Assembly: GCF_001969815.1 (NCBI RefSeq)
Contig: NZ_MRBK01000007.1
Span: 26,507 to 90,506, forward strand
Direction of reading: 5' to 3'
Length of the DNA: 64,000 nucleotides
Origin: Bacillus swezeyi
GTDB taxonomy: Bacteria; Bacillota; Bacilli; Bacillales; Bacillaceae
Shown: positions 7,488 through 19,800 of the stretch, piece by piece
How positions within the stretch are numbered: position 1 is the first letter of the stretch
Layout of the letters: each line of letters opens with the position of its first letter
Notes under the pieces: generated by a model
What the model was told of the DNA's origin: nothing
The model's input: the letters and a program-made list of their open reading frames with translations, nothing else
The model's database searches: none
Translations under genes and position numbers: made by a program

Positions 7488-10400
7488 TTACATCCCTGAC
7501 CAAACATCTTTTGCATATATGCCGGTGTCGTGAAGATGTCTGAGCCAATTTTGCGCTTCTTGTTCGCCGGTGCCATGAACAGACTGATACGCTTTTTGTA
7601 GCGTGGCTTCTACATCAGGCGCCATCCTGCTGCCGTCACCGCATACATAAAGCCGGCCGCCGCGGTCGAGGATCGAAATTAAGGTTTCCGCATGCTTTGC
7701 CATAAGGTGCTGAACGTACATTTTCGGTATGCCTTCTTTGCGGGAAAAAGCCGTGTGTACAGTAACAATTCCGTCTTGTTCAAACTGCTTAAGTTCATCT
7801 CGGTAAATAAAATCGCGGTCGTCTCTGCAGCCGAAATAGAGATGGGCTTCGCCGAGCGTTTTTCCCTCGCGTTTTAAAGCTGACCGGGCTTGCAGGAACC
7901 CGCGGAATGGCGCAATCCCTGTTCCCGGCCCCACCATGATGATTGGTGTTTCAGGGTTTTCCGGAAGCTGAAATCGGGATTCCGGTGTGCGGACAAACAT
8001 CACGACATCATCTCCCGCCTTGCGCTCTGCCAAGTCATTCGATGCCACTCCGCGATATTCGCCGCGGCCGCTCCAAGCCGGCCCGCGCACAACGCCTACA
8101 GTAATCGAGGCTTGTTCCGGATTCACCCGCGGAGAGCTTGAAATCGAATAATACCGCGGTTTTAACGGGCGTAAAAGCTCTAAAAACCGTTCAAACGGCA
8201 TTTCACATGATTCATATGTTTCGAGCAGATCCAGCATGGAGATCCGTTTTTTCAAAACTTGTTCCTGATAATCGCCCTCTTCCGTCATATCTTCTAATTC
8301 ACGTTTATGAGGAGGGCAGACGGTAAATGCGGACATCTCCCGTATTTGGGCCCTTGTTGCCGCTTCCTGCACCTCGACGCTGTAGCTGAGCAGGTCATGC
8401 AGCCTGACAGGCTGATCCAAAGGCAGATGGCCGGAGCTGCGCCCGCTTGCCGTCAGTGTAACTTGGTCAGTTCCTTTTAAGCCGAATCTGTGAAGAATCC
8501 GGCTGACATTTGTCCGGCTGTTGCTTGGCAGAACGCCAAGGTGATCGCCCTCCCGGTACTCGACGCCAGGAGGCAGCACAATTTCAATATGGCGGGTGCT
8601 GCGGCCACTGTCTACGGACTGGAGTTCACGATTTTCCACAATGGATGCGTGAACCGCTTCATACGACCGGGCTAATGGGGATTCTCCCAGCCCCCTGACA
8701 AACTGAAGGCTCAGCGTGCTTCGCTCTTTATCAGCGTTTTCATTAAGCTCGAGTCCGAAGGCTTTGATGGCATCCGACCACATGCTTTTTTTCCACTGGT
8801 CAAGCTGTCCTTCGAAATCACCGCTCACATCTCCCTCTCCGCGTGCAGAAAAACGGGTCGCCCCTTTTTCCGCAAGCTGCTCGTCAATGGTTCGCGGAAC
8901 GTACTGATACGTGCTCGCCCAGTTATGATCTCCGCAGCCAAAAACCGCATAATGGACACCCTCCAGCTCACCTGGCTGTATTTCTTCAAGCCACTGCACA
9001 AACTGCCCCGCATTGCTTGGGGGTTTTCCATTGTAAGAAGAGGTGACAATCACAATGGCTCCCTCTTTCGGCAACTTGCCAATCTGATCGTTCAGGGGCG
9101 CCACCTCAGTCCTTACGCCGTGAAGACTTGCTGTATCTGCAAGCTCCCGAGCGACGCCTTCCGCGGTGCCGGTATCAGAGCCGTACAGTACGAGAAACGG
9201 ACGGTTGTTGAGACCGATAACCGAAGCACTCTTCGTTTCCTGTTTGCCCTTTTGTTCATCGTGAACTGCTTTTTCCGACGACGGGACGCCGGCATGAATC
9301 GCTTCCTGATTTCGCGTTTGAACTGTGATATAAAAATCACCGGGCTTAAGTGTCAGAGTTTGCTTGATATCAAGCTCGTAATTCTCATGATCAATCAATG
9401 TGAAATATTTTAAAATCATGCCCAGCACAAGTGTAGCCTCATGCAGGGCAAACTGCATGCCAATACAAGCCCGCTGTCCATTTCCGAACGGCTTGTAAGC
9501 ATGATGAGGCACTTGATCCGGGTCTTCAAACCGCTCAGGACGAAATTGCTCGGCATCCTCTCCCCATGCGTCTTGATCACGGTGAAGCTGCGGAATTAAT
9601 ACAGAAATTCTGTCTTTGGTTGTAATCGGGTATTTTCCGCCAATCACTGTATTTTCCTTTGGGTACAGGCTGAAAGCCGGAGCCGTCGGCCATAAACGCA
9701 GGGATTCATTTAAAATCATCCGGATGTATGTAAGCTCAAGCACTTGTTTGTAGGTCGGCGTTGCATCCGTCAGCACCCGGTCAACCTCTTCATACGCCTT
9801 TTTCAATTTGTCGGGGTGCTTCAATAAAAAGTAGATCGCAAACGAAAGCAGACCGCTCGTTGTTTCGTGTCCGGCAATTAAAAACGTAATGATCTGAAAA
9901 CGGATATTTTCATCATCAAGCTTTTCTCCGGTTTCAGGATCTTCCACCTTCAGCATCCGGGCGAGCAAATCTTTTTCATCCCGATCCCCATCCGCCTTGC
10001 GCTCCGCAATAATGCTGTCGACTAACGAAAACATCGTTTGGATATCATGATGAAATTGTCGCTTTGTCCTCACCATGAGCTTATCTTGAAAATCGAGCCG
10101 CTGCATCTGGTGCATCGCTTCATCAAGCGCACGCACCATGCTGTTGATAAATGGATGGGGTGTTTCTCTGTAGTAGCTGTTAAAGCGATAGTTAAACCCG
10201 CATAACCCAATCGTGTCCAGCGTCAACCGGGTCATATCAGCGGGGATATCGACTGCTTCATTCGGATTGAGCCTAGCCCACTTTTGAATCAGCTGAACGG
10301 CGATATCGACCATTTTTTGATGATAATCCTTCATGGCCCGCTGGCTGAATGTCGGCATCAAAATGTTGTGCGCTTTTCTCCAGTTGGGCTCATGTGTCCA

Positions 10401-10673
10401 GCTTGTAAACAAGCCGTCACCGGAAAATGCGCGAACTTTTTCTAAGGCACCTTCAATGCTTTTATCAAAGCGGGACTCATCACAAACCTCCGCCACTAAA
10501 TCATGGCCGGAAACAAAGATCGTCGTACCTGCAGGTGTGTGCATTTGAAAAATCGGGCCTTGTTCTTCCGCCAGTTTGATCAGCGACAGGGTTGGTTTAT
10601 CTTTATCAATCAAAGGAAGATTGCCGAGCGGTCCAAACGTCTTCGGCTGAGGAATCGAGCTTGTTTCCTTCAT
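7488..10673 (-). CDS. cypD: Self-sufficient cytochrome P450 / NADPH-P450 reductase (CYP102A, CypD type)
   Basis: A 1061-residue fusion enzyme that hydroxylates medium- and long-chain fatty acids using NADPH. The P450 domain (about 1-455) shows AGHETTS (267-273), ExxR (E323-R326) and the haem loop [10 protein letters not shown] with Cys403. An FMN flavodoxin domain follows ([13 protein letters not shown]), then an FAD/NADPH ferredoxin-reductase domain ([23 protein letters not shown]) to the C-terminus. The sequence is closest to B. subtilis CypD (YetO) and of equal length when started at the ATG at 10673 ([14 protein letters not shown]). The frame extends 21 codons upstream to 10736, but those residues are not conserved. 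It lies alone between remnants and repeats, away from its usual yet neighbours, so it may have moved. Confidence 0.96.
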   Translation of the reverse strand: MKETSSIPQPKTFGPLGNLPLIDKDKPTLSLIKLAEEQGPIFQMHTPAGTTIFVSGHDLVAEVCDESRFDKSIEGALEKVRAFSGDGLFTSWTHEPNWRKAHNILMPTFSQRAMKDYHQKMVDIAVQLIQKWARLNPNEAVDIPADMTRLTLDTIGLCGFNYRFNSYYRETPHPFINSMVRALDEAMHQMQRLDFQDKLMVRTKRQFHHDIQTMFSLVDSIIAERKADGDRDEKDLLARMLKVEDPETGEKLDDENIRFQIITFLIAGHETTSGLLSFAIYFLLKHPDKLKKAYEEVDRVLTDATPTYKQVLELTYIRMILNESLRLWPTAPAFSLYPKENTVIGGKYPITTKDRISVLIPQLHRDQDAWGEDAEQFRPERFEDPDQVPHHAYKPFGNGQRACIGMQFALHEATLVLGMILKYFTLIDHENYELDIKQTLTLKPGDFYITVQTRNQEAIHAGVPSSEKAVHDEQKGKQETKSASVIGLNNRPFLVLYGSDTGTAEGVARELADTASLHGVRTEVAPLNDQIGKLPKEGAIVIVTSSYNGKPPSNAGQFVQWLEEIQPGELEGVHYAVFGCGDHNWASTYQYVPRTIDEQLAEKGATRFSARGEGDVSGDFEGQLDQWKKSMWSDAIKAFGLELNENADKERSTLSLQFVRGLGESPLARSYEAVHASIVENRELQSVDSGRSTRHIEIVLPPGVEYREGDHLGVLPSNSRTNVSRILHRFGLKGTDQVTLTASGRSSGHLPLDQPVRLHDLLSYSVEVQEAATRAQIREMSAFTVCPPHKRELEDMTEEGDYQEQVLKKRISMLDLLETYESCEMPFERFLELLRPLKPRYYSISSSPRVNPEQASITVGVVRGPAWSGRGEYRGVASNDLAERKAGDDVVMFVRTPESRFQLPENPETPIIMVGPGTGIAPFRGFLQARSALKREGKTLGEAHLYFGCRDDRDFIYRDELKQFEQDGIVTVHTAFSRKEGIPKMYVQHLMAKHAETLISILDRGGRLYVCGDGSRMAPDVEATLQKAYQSVHGTGEQEAQNWLRHLHDTGIYAKDVWSGM

Positions 10674-10860
10674 CAAACCAAACCATCCCTTTCTGTATGG
10701 AGTGCTCTCTATCTTACTACAATTCCCTTTCATCACTATGATTATTCCGTTCCTCTGATTGACGTATGTTTATCCTTTGATGAGCAGTCTTTTATGATAT
10801 ATAATGCTGCAGAATCTTGAAGATCTTAGTTCAAGAAAGAACATAAGTGATTGGGAAATT
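10674..10860 (-). promoter_or_regulatory. cypD upstream region with inverted repeat
   Basis: No gene. AAAGGG lies about 14 bases before the ATG, a rather long spacing. TCTTGAA (10815-10821) and TTCAAGA (10830-10836) form a perfect 7-base inverted repeat with an 8-base spacer about 145 bases upstream of the start, a possible regulator site. I did not find a convincing promoter. Confidence 0.35.
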
Positions 10861-10868
10861 CTAAAAAA

Positions 10869-10888
10869 GACCACACAAAGGTGTGGTC
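10869..10888 (-). terminator. Terminator downstream of the Rok-like remnant
   Basis: A perfect 8-base stem, GACCACAC with GTGTGGTC, loop of four, followed on the minus strand by TTTTTT. It would end transcription entering from the rok-like remnant and shield cypD. Confidence 0.85.
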
Positions 10889-10970
10889 AAAAAATAGGTG
10901 TTAATCACATCGGAACAAACGTTCCCTCTCGAAGACTTGAGGACATGGTGGCAATATGATTACATCTTTT

Positions 10971-11190
10971 CTATATGGTTGGAAGGGATTGTTCCTGGTT
11001 CAAGGATTCATTATCCAAATTGTATTCGCGATATGGCTTCTTTACTTCTGGATACAGTTTTAGTTGTCATGTTGGAGATCGACGTACTTGTGTTATTTGC
11101 TAATCTCTTTTGGAGTTCAATACCTTTGATTCCATTTTGATTTTCACGCAAGATTTTTAATGCAACTTCTCGTTGTAATAATACACTTCT
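10971..11190 (-). pseudogene. Rok-like DNA-binding domain remnant (frameshifted)
   Basis: The minus strand reads REVALKILRENQNGIKGIEL, QKRLAN and SISNMTT. After a frameshift and a small deletion it reads LYPEVKKPYREYNL, ending at TAG 10971-10973. This follows the C-terminal winged-helix domain of Rok (LREAAIKTLKRH..IKSSELQK...IPNMTT...MYPEVKKPYR), the AT-rich DNA-binding nucleoid protein that represses competence and horizontally acquired genes in Bacillus. No N-terminal oligomerisation domain is visible. A perfect terminator follows, so this was a real gene end. Confidence 0.7.
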
Positions 11191-11524
11191 TGTTTTGTAA
11201 ATCCAGATTGTGTGCTGTTAAAGAACGACGAATGCTTAGTATCACCTGGCGGAATGATGGTGACAGTTCCTTGCCCTTTGGCTTAACACGAATCCGGTAT
11301 TCTGTTTCTCCGTGCAAATGAATTGTTTGTGAGACCGCTTCACCCAGCTTGACAGAGATAAAACAGGTTTCTGGGAACCATAGCTTGCCAAACTGTTTGC
11401 AATCCTCAGCATACGATAGCAGGAAAAATAAGATTAAAATAAAGAGTGTTCACTAAGTTCCGCGAATAAAAGTTATTTCAACTTGAAAAAGAGCAAGAAA
11501 AAAAGGAGTGCTCTTAGCACCCCA
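11191..11524 (-). pseudogene. Unrecognised decayed coding sequence
   Basis: The minus strand around 11290-11400 reads WFPETCFISVKLGEAVSQTI and HLHGETEYRIRVKPKG. A second frame continues with KGQGTVTIIPPGDTKHSSFF, as after a frameshift. It looks like a small beta-rich protein, possibly exported. I do not recognise the family. A hairpin, GGAGTGCT-CTT-AGCACCCC (11503-11521), lies at its upstream side. Confidence 0.4.
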
Positions 11525-11575
11525 TGTACATATAATTCTGTCAATCATACATCAAGTACATATAATTGTGTCGTT
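11525..11575. repeat. Transposon-end-like repeat cluster B
   Basis: Two direct 21-base units with a 30-base period: TGTACATATAATTCTGTCA from 11525 and AGTACATATAATTGTGTC from 11555. They match cluster A (7207-7257) in about 40 of 51 bases, in the same orientation. Confidence 0.55.
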
Positions 11576-11689
11576 ACACACCTTGTCAACCTATATGATT
11601 CCGGCAGCCCCTTATGTCTTATGTTGTGAAATCCCAAAGCATTTTTTTAATTTTAATCTGTCTGACTTTCAACCTTGAATTCCAGCTCT

Positions 11690-12265
11690 CTAAATTAAGT
11701 CAGATAAACCTATCAGTCCGCACCAAAAAATATCAAATGATAGTTCTAACGACCGTTCAAATGATTGTTTATTTTCGTAAACCAGTTGAATGTTAAGCCC
11801 GTCAAAAAGAGTAATAAAGCCTATCGTACACTTCTCAGGCGGACAGTTCATACCCGATTCCTTAAAAACAAGCGCAATCCGTTCTTTTAAAGTATGCAGA
11901 TATAAAAGATATTGGGCTGAAATAAAATCACTTACTTCAGCAGGCGCCTTAAAGGACATCGCCTGCAAAAAAGCTACATTTGGCAATGCATGAAAACGGA
12001 CCTGGGTTTCTTTTAAAAAGTCATAAATTTGATTCTTAGCAGGCATATGTTTTCGAGAATCGAAAAATTCATTGATAAATGAAATTTCCTCTTCTACAAT
12101 CTCGGGGTATATTTCCATCAGCAACTCTTTTTTTGATGAAAAATGATAAGCGAGAGATTGTTTTCTGATTCCCAATTCTTTTGCAATATGCGACATTTTG
12201 ACTCCTTCAAAGCCCAATTCATTAAATTGGCGAACCGCTGTACGTTTTATATTCTCTCTGGTCAA
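11690..12265 (-). CDS. TetR-family transcriptional repressor
   Basis: A TetR-type regulator of about 191 residues. The N-terminal helix-turn-helix is clear (NIKRTAVRQFNELGFEGVKM, then SHIAKELGIRKQSLAYHF). The C-terminal ligand-binding region is variable as usual. I prefer the TTG at 12265, because GGGGGAGG lies 8 bases upstream; the ATG at 12283 overlaps that site and lies only 2 bases after the stop of the transporter gene. It is the second gene of an MFS-tetR operon and probably represses it through the palindrome at 13511-13528. Confidence 0.85.
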   Translation of the reverse strand: MTRENIKRTAVRQFNELGFEGVKMSHIAKELGIRKQSLAYHFSSKKELLMEIYPEIVEEEISFINEFFDSRKHMPAKNQIYDFLKETQVRFHALPNVAFLQAMSFKAPAEVSDFISAQYLLYLHTLKERIALVFKESGMNCPPEKCTIGFITLFDGLNIQLVYENKQSFERSLELSFDIFWCGLIGLSDLI

Positions 12266-12285
12266 TATACTGTCCTCCCCCATTT

Positions 12286-13464
12286 TCAGGCTGTTTTTCT
12301 CTGCAAGCAGATATATAAAATATATAATAAAACAAACAGCAGGTACATGAAAATGGCAGTAATATAGATCTCCCGATAGGAATAAACCGTCGCAACCAAA
12401 CCTAATAACAACGAGCCTCCGCCAATCCCCATGTCGAAGAAGTTAAAGAATGTTCCCATTGCATCCTCATGTTCATGCTCTTCCACAAGATTTATACACC
12501 ATGTTTGGATGGCGGGAAATATTGAACCGAACCCAAACCCGTAGCATATAGCCGCTGTAAAAAACATTGCACTTGTTTGTGCGAAATATAATACTGACAG
12601 TCCTGCTATTGAAAATAGCGAGGCAGGAATAAGGATGGCAGCCACTCCGTATCGGTCAAATACCCTGCCAGAAATAAGCCGTATAAAAAAACTGGCTCCC
12701 GCAATCAAAAAGAAAAACATTCCGACACTATGAAACCCCTTTTCAATTGCATAGAGCGAAAAGAAAGACATAATTCCAGATGCAGCAATACCAACGAATA
12801 AAATAAGAATTGAAGGAAACAGTACACGTTTTTCCAATAATTTCAACTTTACAGTTCCCTTTCCGCCAGTGTCTGCTGTTTCCGGCTGTCTGCGCACGAA
12901 AACAGCCATAAGTGCCGCCAGCAAAAGAACCGACATTCCGCCTAAAAAAAGCCTTTGAAAATCATAAAGCTCCAGAGCCGCGATACCGATCATAGGTCCA
13001 ACGGAAACGGCAATTGTCTCACCTACTCCAAAATATCCAATTCCTTCACCCCTGCGCTCTTTAGGAACAATTTCGGCTGCAATTGTCGCAAAATAGGTAG
13101 TCGCCAATCCAAACCCGGCACCATGTATTAATCGAATGAGTAATAAAACGCTGACATCAGACGCCAGGTAATATGCGCCTGTTGAGAAAGCGCTGATTAC
13201 AATTCCAAAAATGAGCAAATATTTTTTATTGAACCGTAAAGCCAATGCCCCTGCAAAAGGACGAACAGCAATTGCAGAGATCATAAAAATACCTGTAACA
13301 AGCCCGACTTGTTTTGCCCCTCCTCCAATAGCAGTTACAAACAAAGGCAAAGTCGGCAATAACATTTCAAATACCATAAACAAGAAAGCATTTGAGAACG
13401 TCACAAAAACAAATGACAATGACCACATTTTTGCAGTATGTATTTTTTCTACATTCAATTCCAT
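12286..13464 (-). CDS. MFS efflux transporter
   Basis: A 392-residue major facilitator with 12 predicted helices. The loop 2-3 motif is recognisable (GIFMISAIAVRPFAGALALR), and a motif-C-like GIGYFGVGETIAVSVGPMIG lies in helix 5, which suggests drug:H+ antiport. The start at 13464 is preferred: GAGAGG lies 7 bases before it, while the upstream ATG at 13503 lacks a site. The substrate is unknown. The tight coupling with a TetR repressor gene two bases downstream is the usual arrangement for an inducible efflux pump. It is transcribed away from the DNA that separates it from rph. Confidence 0.88.
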   Translation of the reverse strand: MELNVEKIHTAKMWSLSFVFVTFSNAFLFMVFEMLLPTLPLFVTAIGGGAKQVGLVTGIFMISAIAVRPFAGALALRFNKKYLLIFGIVISAFSTGAYYLASDVSVLLLIRLIHGAGFGLATTYFATIAAEIVPKERRGEGIGYFGVGETIAVSVGPMIGIAALELYDFQRLFLGGMSVLLLAALMAVFVRRQPETADTGGKGTVKLKLLEKRVLFPSILILFVGIAASGIMSFFSLYAIEKGFHSVGMFFFLIAGASFFIRLISGRVFDRYGVAAILIPASLFSIAGLSVLYFAQTSAMFFTAAICYGFGFGSIFPAIQTWCINLVEEHEHEDAMGTFFNFFDMGIGGGSLLLGLVATVYSYREIYITAIFMYLLFVLLYILYICLQRKTA

Positions 13465-13505
13465 TTGGCTACCTCTCGATGTTTTTATTTTCTTCTCACA
13501 CATTC

Positions 13506-13534
13506 ACTTTAACTGACACCGGTCAGTTTGTAAA
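13506..13534 (-). promoter_or_regulatory. Promoter with embedded TetR-type operator of the MFS-tetR operon
   Basis: On the minus strand TTTACA (13529-13534), a 17-base spacer and TAAAGT (13506-13511) form a sigma-A promoter. The spacer is almost filled by a perfect inverted repeat, AACTGAC-ACCG-GTCAGTT (13511-13528). Repressor bound here would block polymerase, so autoregulation by the TetR protein is expected. Confidence 0.75.
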
Positions 13535-13646
13535 CACAATTTTATGGAATTTAAGCTAATATGAAGCGGAAATTAAAAAATAGCACTTGATTAAACTGAC
13601 TGTTGACAGATTGAAGTTAAATAATTCAAAGCTTGTTTTCTATACG

Positions 13647-13689
13647 AAAAAAAGAGACAAAATGGGAAGCCCGCTTTGACTCTTTTTTT
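13647..13689. terminator. Bidirectional terminator
   Basis: AAAAAAAGAG.CAAA (from 13647) pairs with TTTG.CTCTTTTTTT (to 13689). T-runs exist in both directions. It separates the rph side from the MFS operon. Confidence 0.75.
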
Positions 13690-13944
13690 ATCGATTCTGA
13701 ATTGATATCCGCGCTTGAATTATGATTCAATATCATTGTATATTGTGGTTTTTCAGCTGCTCAACTTTCATATAACTCATTCTTTTCAATTGTCTCTGCT
13801 AGTGTGAATTCCTTTTTAATGTTACCAACTGCATGATGTTCGTTGACTATCGTCTTTCGTTTGTTGAATAAGGCTATTGATGATTTCAACGTACTTTAGT
13901 GTTGCTCAGGCTCTCGTTTTCCTTTATGTGCAATAGACAAGCAA
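13690..13944. other. Intergenic region downstream of rph
   Basis: No intact gene. Short minus-strand stretches such as VEIINSLIQQTKDDSQ and, in another frame, GNIKKEFTLAETIEKNELYE look like old coding sequence, but no family is recognisable. Confidence 0.3.
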
Positions 13945-16551
<2,607 letters not shown>

Positions 16552-16660
16552 TCAACATCTCTCCTTCGAAAAAAAATTTGACGAGAGCTTTTCGGCATGG
16601 TATAATTAAAATATAAGATGGGATATCTATGACATTTTGACCGTGAGCAGACGTAATCTG

Positions 16661-16689
16661 ATTATATCATCGTGTCTGTTTTTGTGCAA
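16661..16689 (-). promoter_or_regulatory. Sigma-A promoter of rph
   Basis: On the minus strand TTGCAC (16684-16689), a 17-base spacer and a perfect TATAAT (16661-16666) predict a start near 16654 and a leader of about 100 bases. The rifamycin-associated element described upstream of some rph genes was not seen. Confidence 0.75.
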
Positions 16690-16694
16690 TATAA

Positions 16695-16725
16695 AAAGAA
16701 CCTGGGCAGTTTGACCAGGTTCTTT
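16695..16725 (-). terminator. Terminator of the fenF-mycABC operon
   Basis: A perfect 11-base stem, AAAGAACCTGG with CCAGGTTCTTT, and a 9-base loop, followed on the minus strand by TTTTTATATT. It lies about 90 bases past the mycC stop and directly upstream of the rph promoter. Confidence 0.9.
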
Positions 16726-16739
16726 CTTTATTTCCCGTT

Positions 16740-16811
16740 ACCATTGAGCCGACTCCGTTCCTGCATCATCACCTTTATGGATCGGATTCTCAGTCCATTC
16801 CCTGCTAACAA
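16740..16811 (-). other. Possible gene-tail remnant after mycC
   Basis: Directly after the mycC stop a second minus-strand frame reads REWTENPIHKGDDAGTESAQ-W and then stops at about 16741. It has protein-like composition but no start codon or ribosome site. It may be the 3' end of a gene truncated when the cluster arrived. Weak. Confidence 0.25.
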
Positions 16812-19800
16812 TTAAAGATCAGAATCTGTGTCTCTCGCAGACGATACCAATGAAAGTTGTTCATGAAGTACAAGTTCATCATGATGTCGCTCTTCAATAC
16901 TTTTTACAATAGACCGAATCGTATTTACGTTCTCTTCAATATATTGAGGATCAAAGATCGTAACATGGTCTCCCTTTAATTCATATTCCATGTAATTTTG
17001 TGCAGTTGATTGCGTCCACCCTCTTTCGGTCAAATCGCCGCATAACAAATGATGAATGTTGGCGTTGATGGCACCGGAATTGATCAGTTGATTATGATAC
17101 GCAAGATAGCCTCTAATTTTATCCTTAATCGAAGGAATAGTTAATATTTCTTTGTAATAACCCGGAATAATATCGAGATTCAGATAGACGATCTCTTCGA
17201 TTTCCTTTTCCGATAAATGAGTCACCGAAGTGGTGATTTGAGAATCCAACATCATAACATCGGATACGGCGCGTCCTCGCTGTTCCAAAGCTTTGGCAAC
17301 CTCAAAAGCCAAATTCGATCCTGAAGAATAACCAAGCAAAACAAAAGGTCCTTGTTCTTGAATGCTGATCATGCTTTCTACATACTGGTCGATGATCGGT
17401 TTCTCATGTGACGGCTCTTCTATAAAATCAGCGGCATAGACGACGCAGTCGCCATCAAGTCTGTTCGCCATTTCATTATAAACCAGCCCATACCCAATTA
17501 AAGGAGGGAAACAGAACACAGGGATCGAACCATTCTGATTCAACTTGACGAATACGCTGTCAGTCTTGCCCTCTAAGGCCACGGCTTGAATGGCGCTTGC
17601 CATTGTTTCGATGGTAGGGGAATCGTAAACGGCGTGATAATGCAATTTGATTCCCATGACCGCGTTAATTTGATGAATTAATTGCAATACTTTGAGCGAG
17701 TGGCCGCCAACGTCAAAGAAGTTATCTTTTATCCCCAGGTTAGAAAGAGCTAAAACGTCCTTCCATATCTCGGACAACTGCTTTTCAATCAACGTTTTGG
17801 GTGCCGCATATTCGGTTCCGGTCGGCATATTTCCATCAGGAGCAGGTAAAGCTTTTCGATTGATTTTACCATTAGCTGTTAATGGTATCTCCTCTACCCG
17901 TACAAAATAGGCCGGAATCATATACGCAGGCAGTTTGTTCAGCAATTGCTGCTTGAGCTGCAGCGTTTTTAATGATTCGTCTCCTACCAAGTAAGCACAC
18001 AACTGCTTGGAGCCCTCTTCTTCGAGCGCGATGACGACCGCTTCTTTGACGGATTCCACTTGCAATAAAGCCGCTTCGATCTCGCCCATTTCAATGCGGT
18101 AGCCTCGAATTTTTACCTGATGATCGATTCGTCCCAAATACTCCATATGTCCATCCGGCAACCACCGGGCGATATCTCCCGTTTTGTACATTTTTTCGCC
18201 TGCGGCAAACGGATGTTCAACAAATTTCTCAGCCGTTAATTCAGGACGGTTCAAATATCCTCTGGCTACGCCGGCCCCGCTGATATATATTTCTCCAGGG
18301 ACGCCGATCGGCACCGGCTTCATACCCGCATCCAGCAGATAAATGTTCATATTGGCCGCGGCCGTACCGATTGGCACCGATTCGCGTCTGTCTTTCTGCG
18401 GATTGTAGGAATAAATCATACATCCGACGACTGTTTCCGTCGGCCCGTATTCGTTAAAGATTTCGATTTGATCTTGAAATTGTTCGCTGATGCCCTGGGC
18501 CAGCCGTGTGCTTAACTTGTCGCCGCCTACAATCATTTTCCGGATCCTGCACTCATCGGGAATGTTCATTTCGTTTAATAACTGCAAATGAGCCGGGGTC
18601 AGCTTGATAATATCCACCCTGGGATCCTGTACAATAGATGAAACCAAGGTTGCCCTGTCTTCTCCTCCATAGACAATGATGGCATTGCCGCTGATGAGCG
18701 GTGTAAAAATAGACGTTACCGTTAAGTCGAAAGCGATGGACGAATATAGTGGAAAGGTGGTTTTCTCCCCCTTCACGTAGACTCTGGCAGCCCACCAAAT
18801 ATAATTGGTTAAGCCTTGATGCTCAATTAATACACCTTTGGGCTTGCCTGTGGAGCCCGATGTATAGATCACATACGCTAAATGGTTCGCATGACTGAGC
18901 GGTTCAAGGTTAGAGGCATCTTCGTGATAAGAACTTTCCTCATCTAATTGAACGATCGTGCCTGCATGGGCCAACCGCTGCTGAAGATGGCTCTGTGTCA
19001 AAACAACCTCCGCGTTGGAGTCGTCTAATATATACTGTATGCGATGCTCTGAATAATCCGGATCAATTGGCACGTAAGCGCCGCCGGCTTTTAATACGGC
19101 CAATATTCCCACTACCAACTCGATGTTATGTTTGCTGATGATGGCTGTGAGCCGATCCGCTCGCACGCCCTTGGCTCTTAACGTTCGAGCCAATTGATTG
19201 GCGCGTTCATTGAGCTGCTGATACGTCAGCTTCTTATCCTCAAAAACAATCGCTACCTGCTCAGGCGTTCGTTCCGCTTGTTCCTCAAACAATTGATGAA
19301 TCGTTTTTTCCTTTGGATACTCGGCCAAAGTATCGTTAAATGTCTCTATGAGGAGCGATCGTTCATCTGCCGCAAGCATATCCAGTTCTTGGACGCCAAT
19401 TGCCGGATCGTTCACCATTTGCTTGATGATTTGCATAAAATGCGCTTGCATCCGCTCGACACTTGCTTGATCATAAACATTGGCATTGTACACAAAATGA
19501 ATTTCAGTTTCCCCAGCCGGCATCACAATGAAATTAAAATCGTAATGGGTATGTTCTTCTAAATGAAAATCGATAATGTCTAATGCGGTGTGATCCTGCT
19601 TCATATGCTCCATTTGTTCCTCGACCGGGTAATTCTCAAATACCATAATATGACTGATCAACTGTTGCTTTTGCTCGGTTTGAGTCTGAATTTCATACAA
19701 TGGATATGTTTCGTATGGTTGAGAAGCAAGCGCCCGTTCCTGATTCGTTTTCAATACTTGTGCGACTGTCATTTCAGGTTGAGTATCAATACGTACGGGG

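Noticed and set aside
10674..10736. 21-codon N-terminal extension of cypD
   Set aside because: Not conserved in CypD; the ATG at 10673 gives the normal CypD N-terminus and length.
7207..11575. An intact transposon bounded by the two repeat clusters
   Set aside because: The clusters are in direct, not inverted, orientation and no transposase gene lies between them.
13465..13503. Upstream ATG for the MFS gene
   Set aside because: No ribosome site, and the predicted transcription start lies almost on top of it. The ATG at 13464 has GAGAGG at good spacing.
16552..16700. Rifamycin-associated element upstream of rph
   Set aside because: Looked for a long palindrome of that type between the rph promoter and start; none seen.
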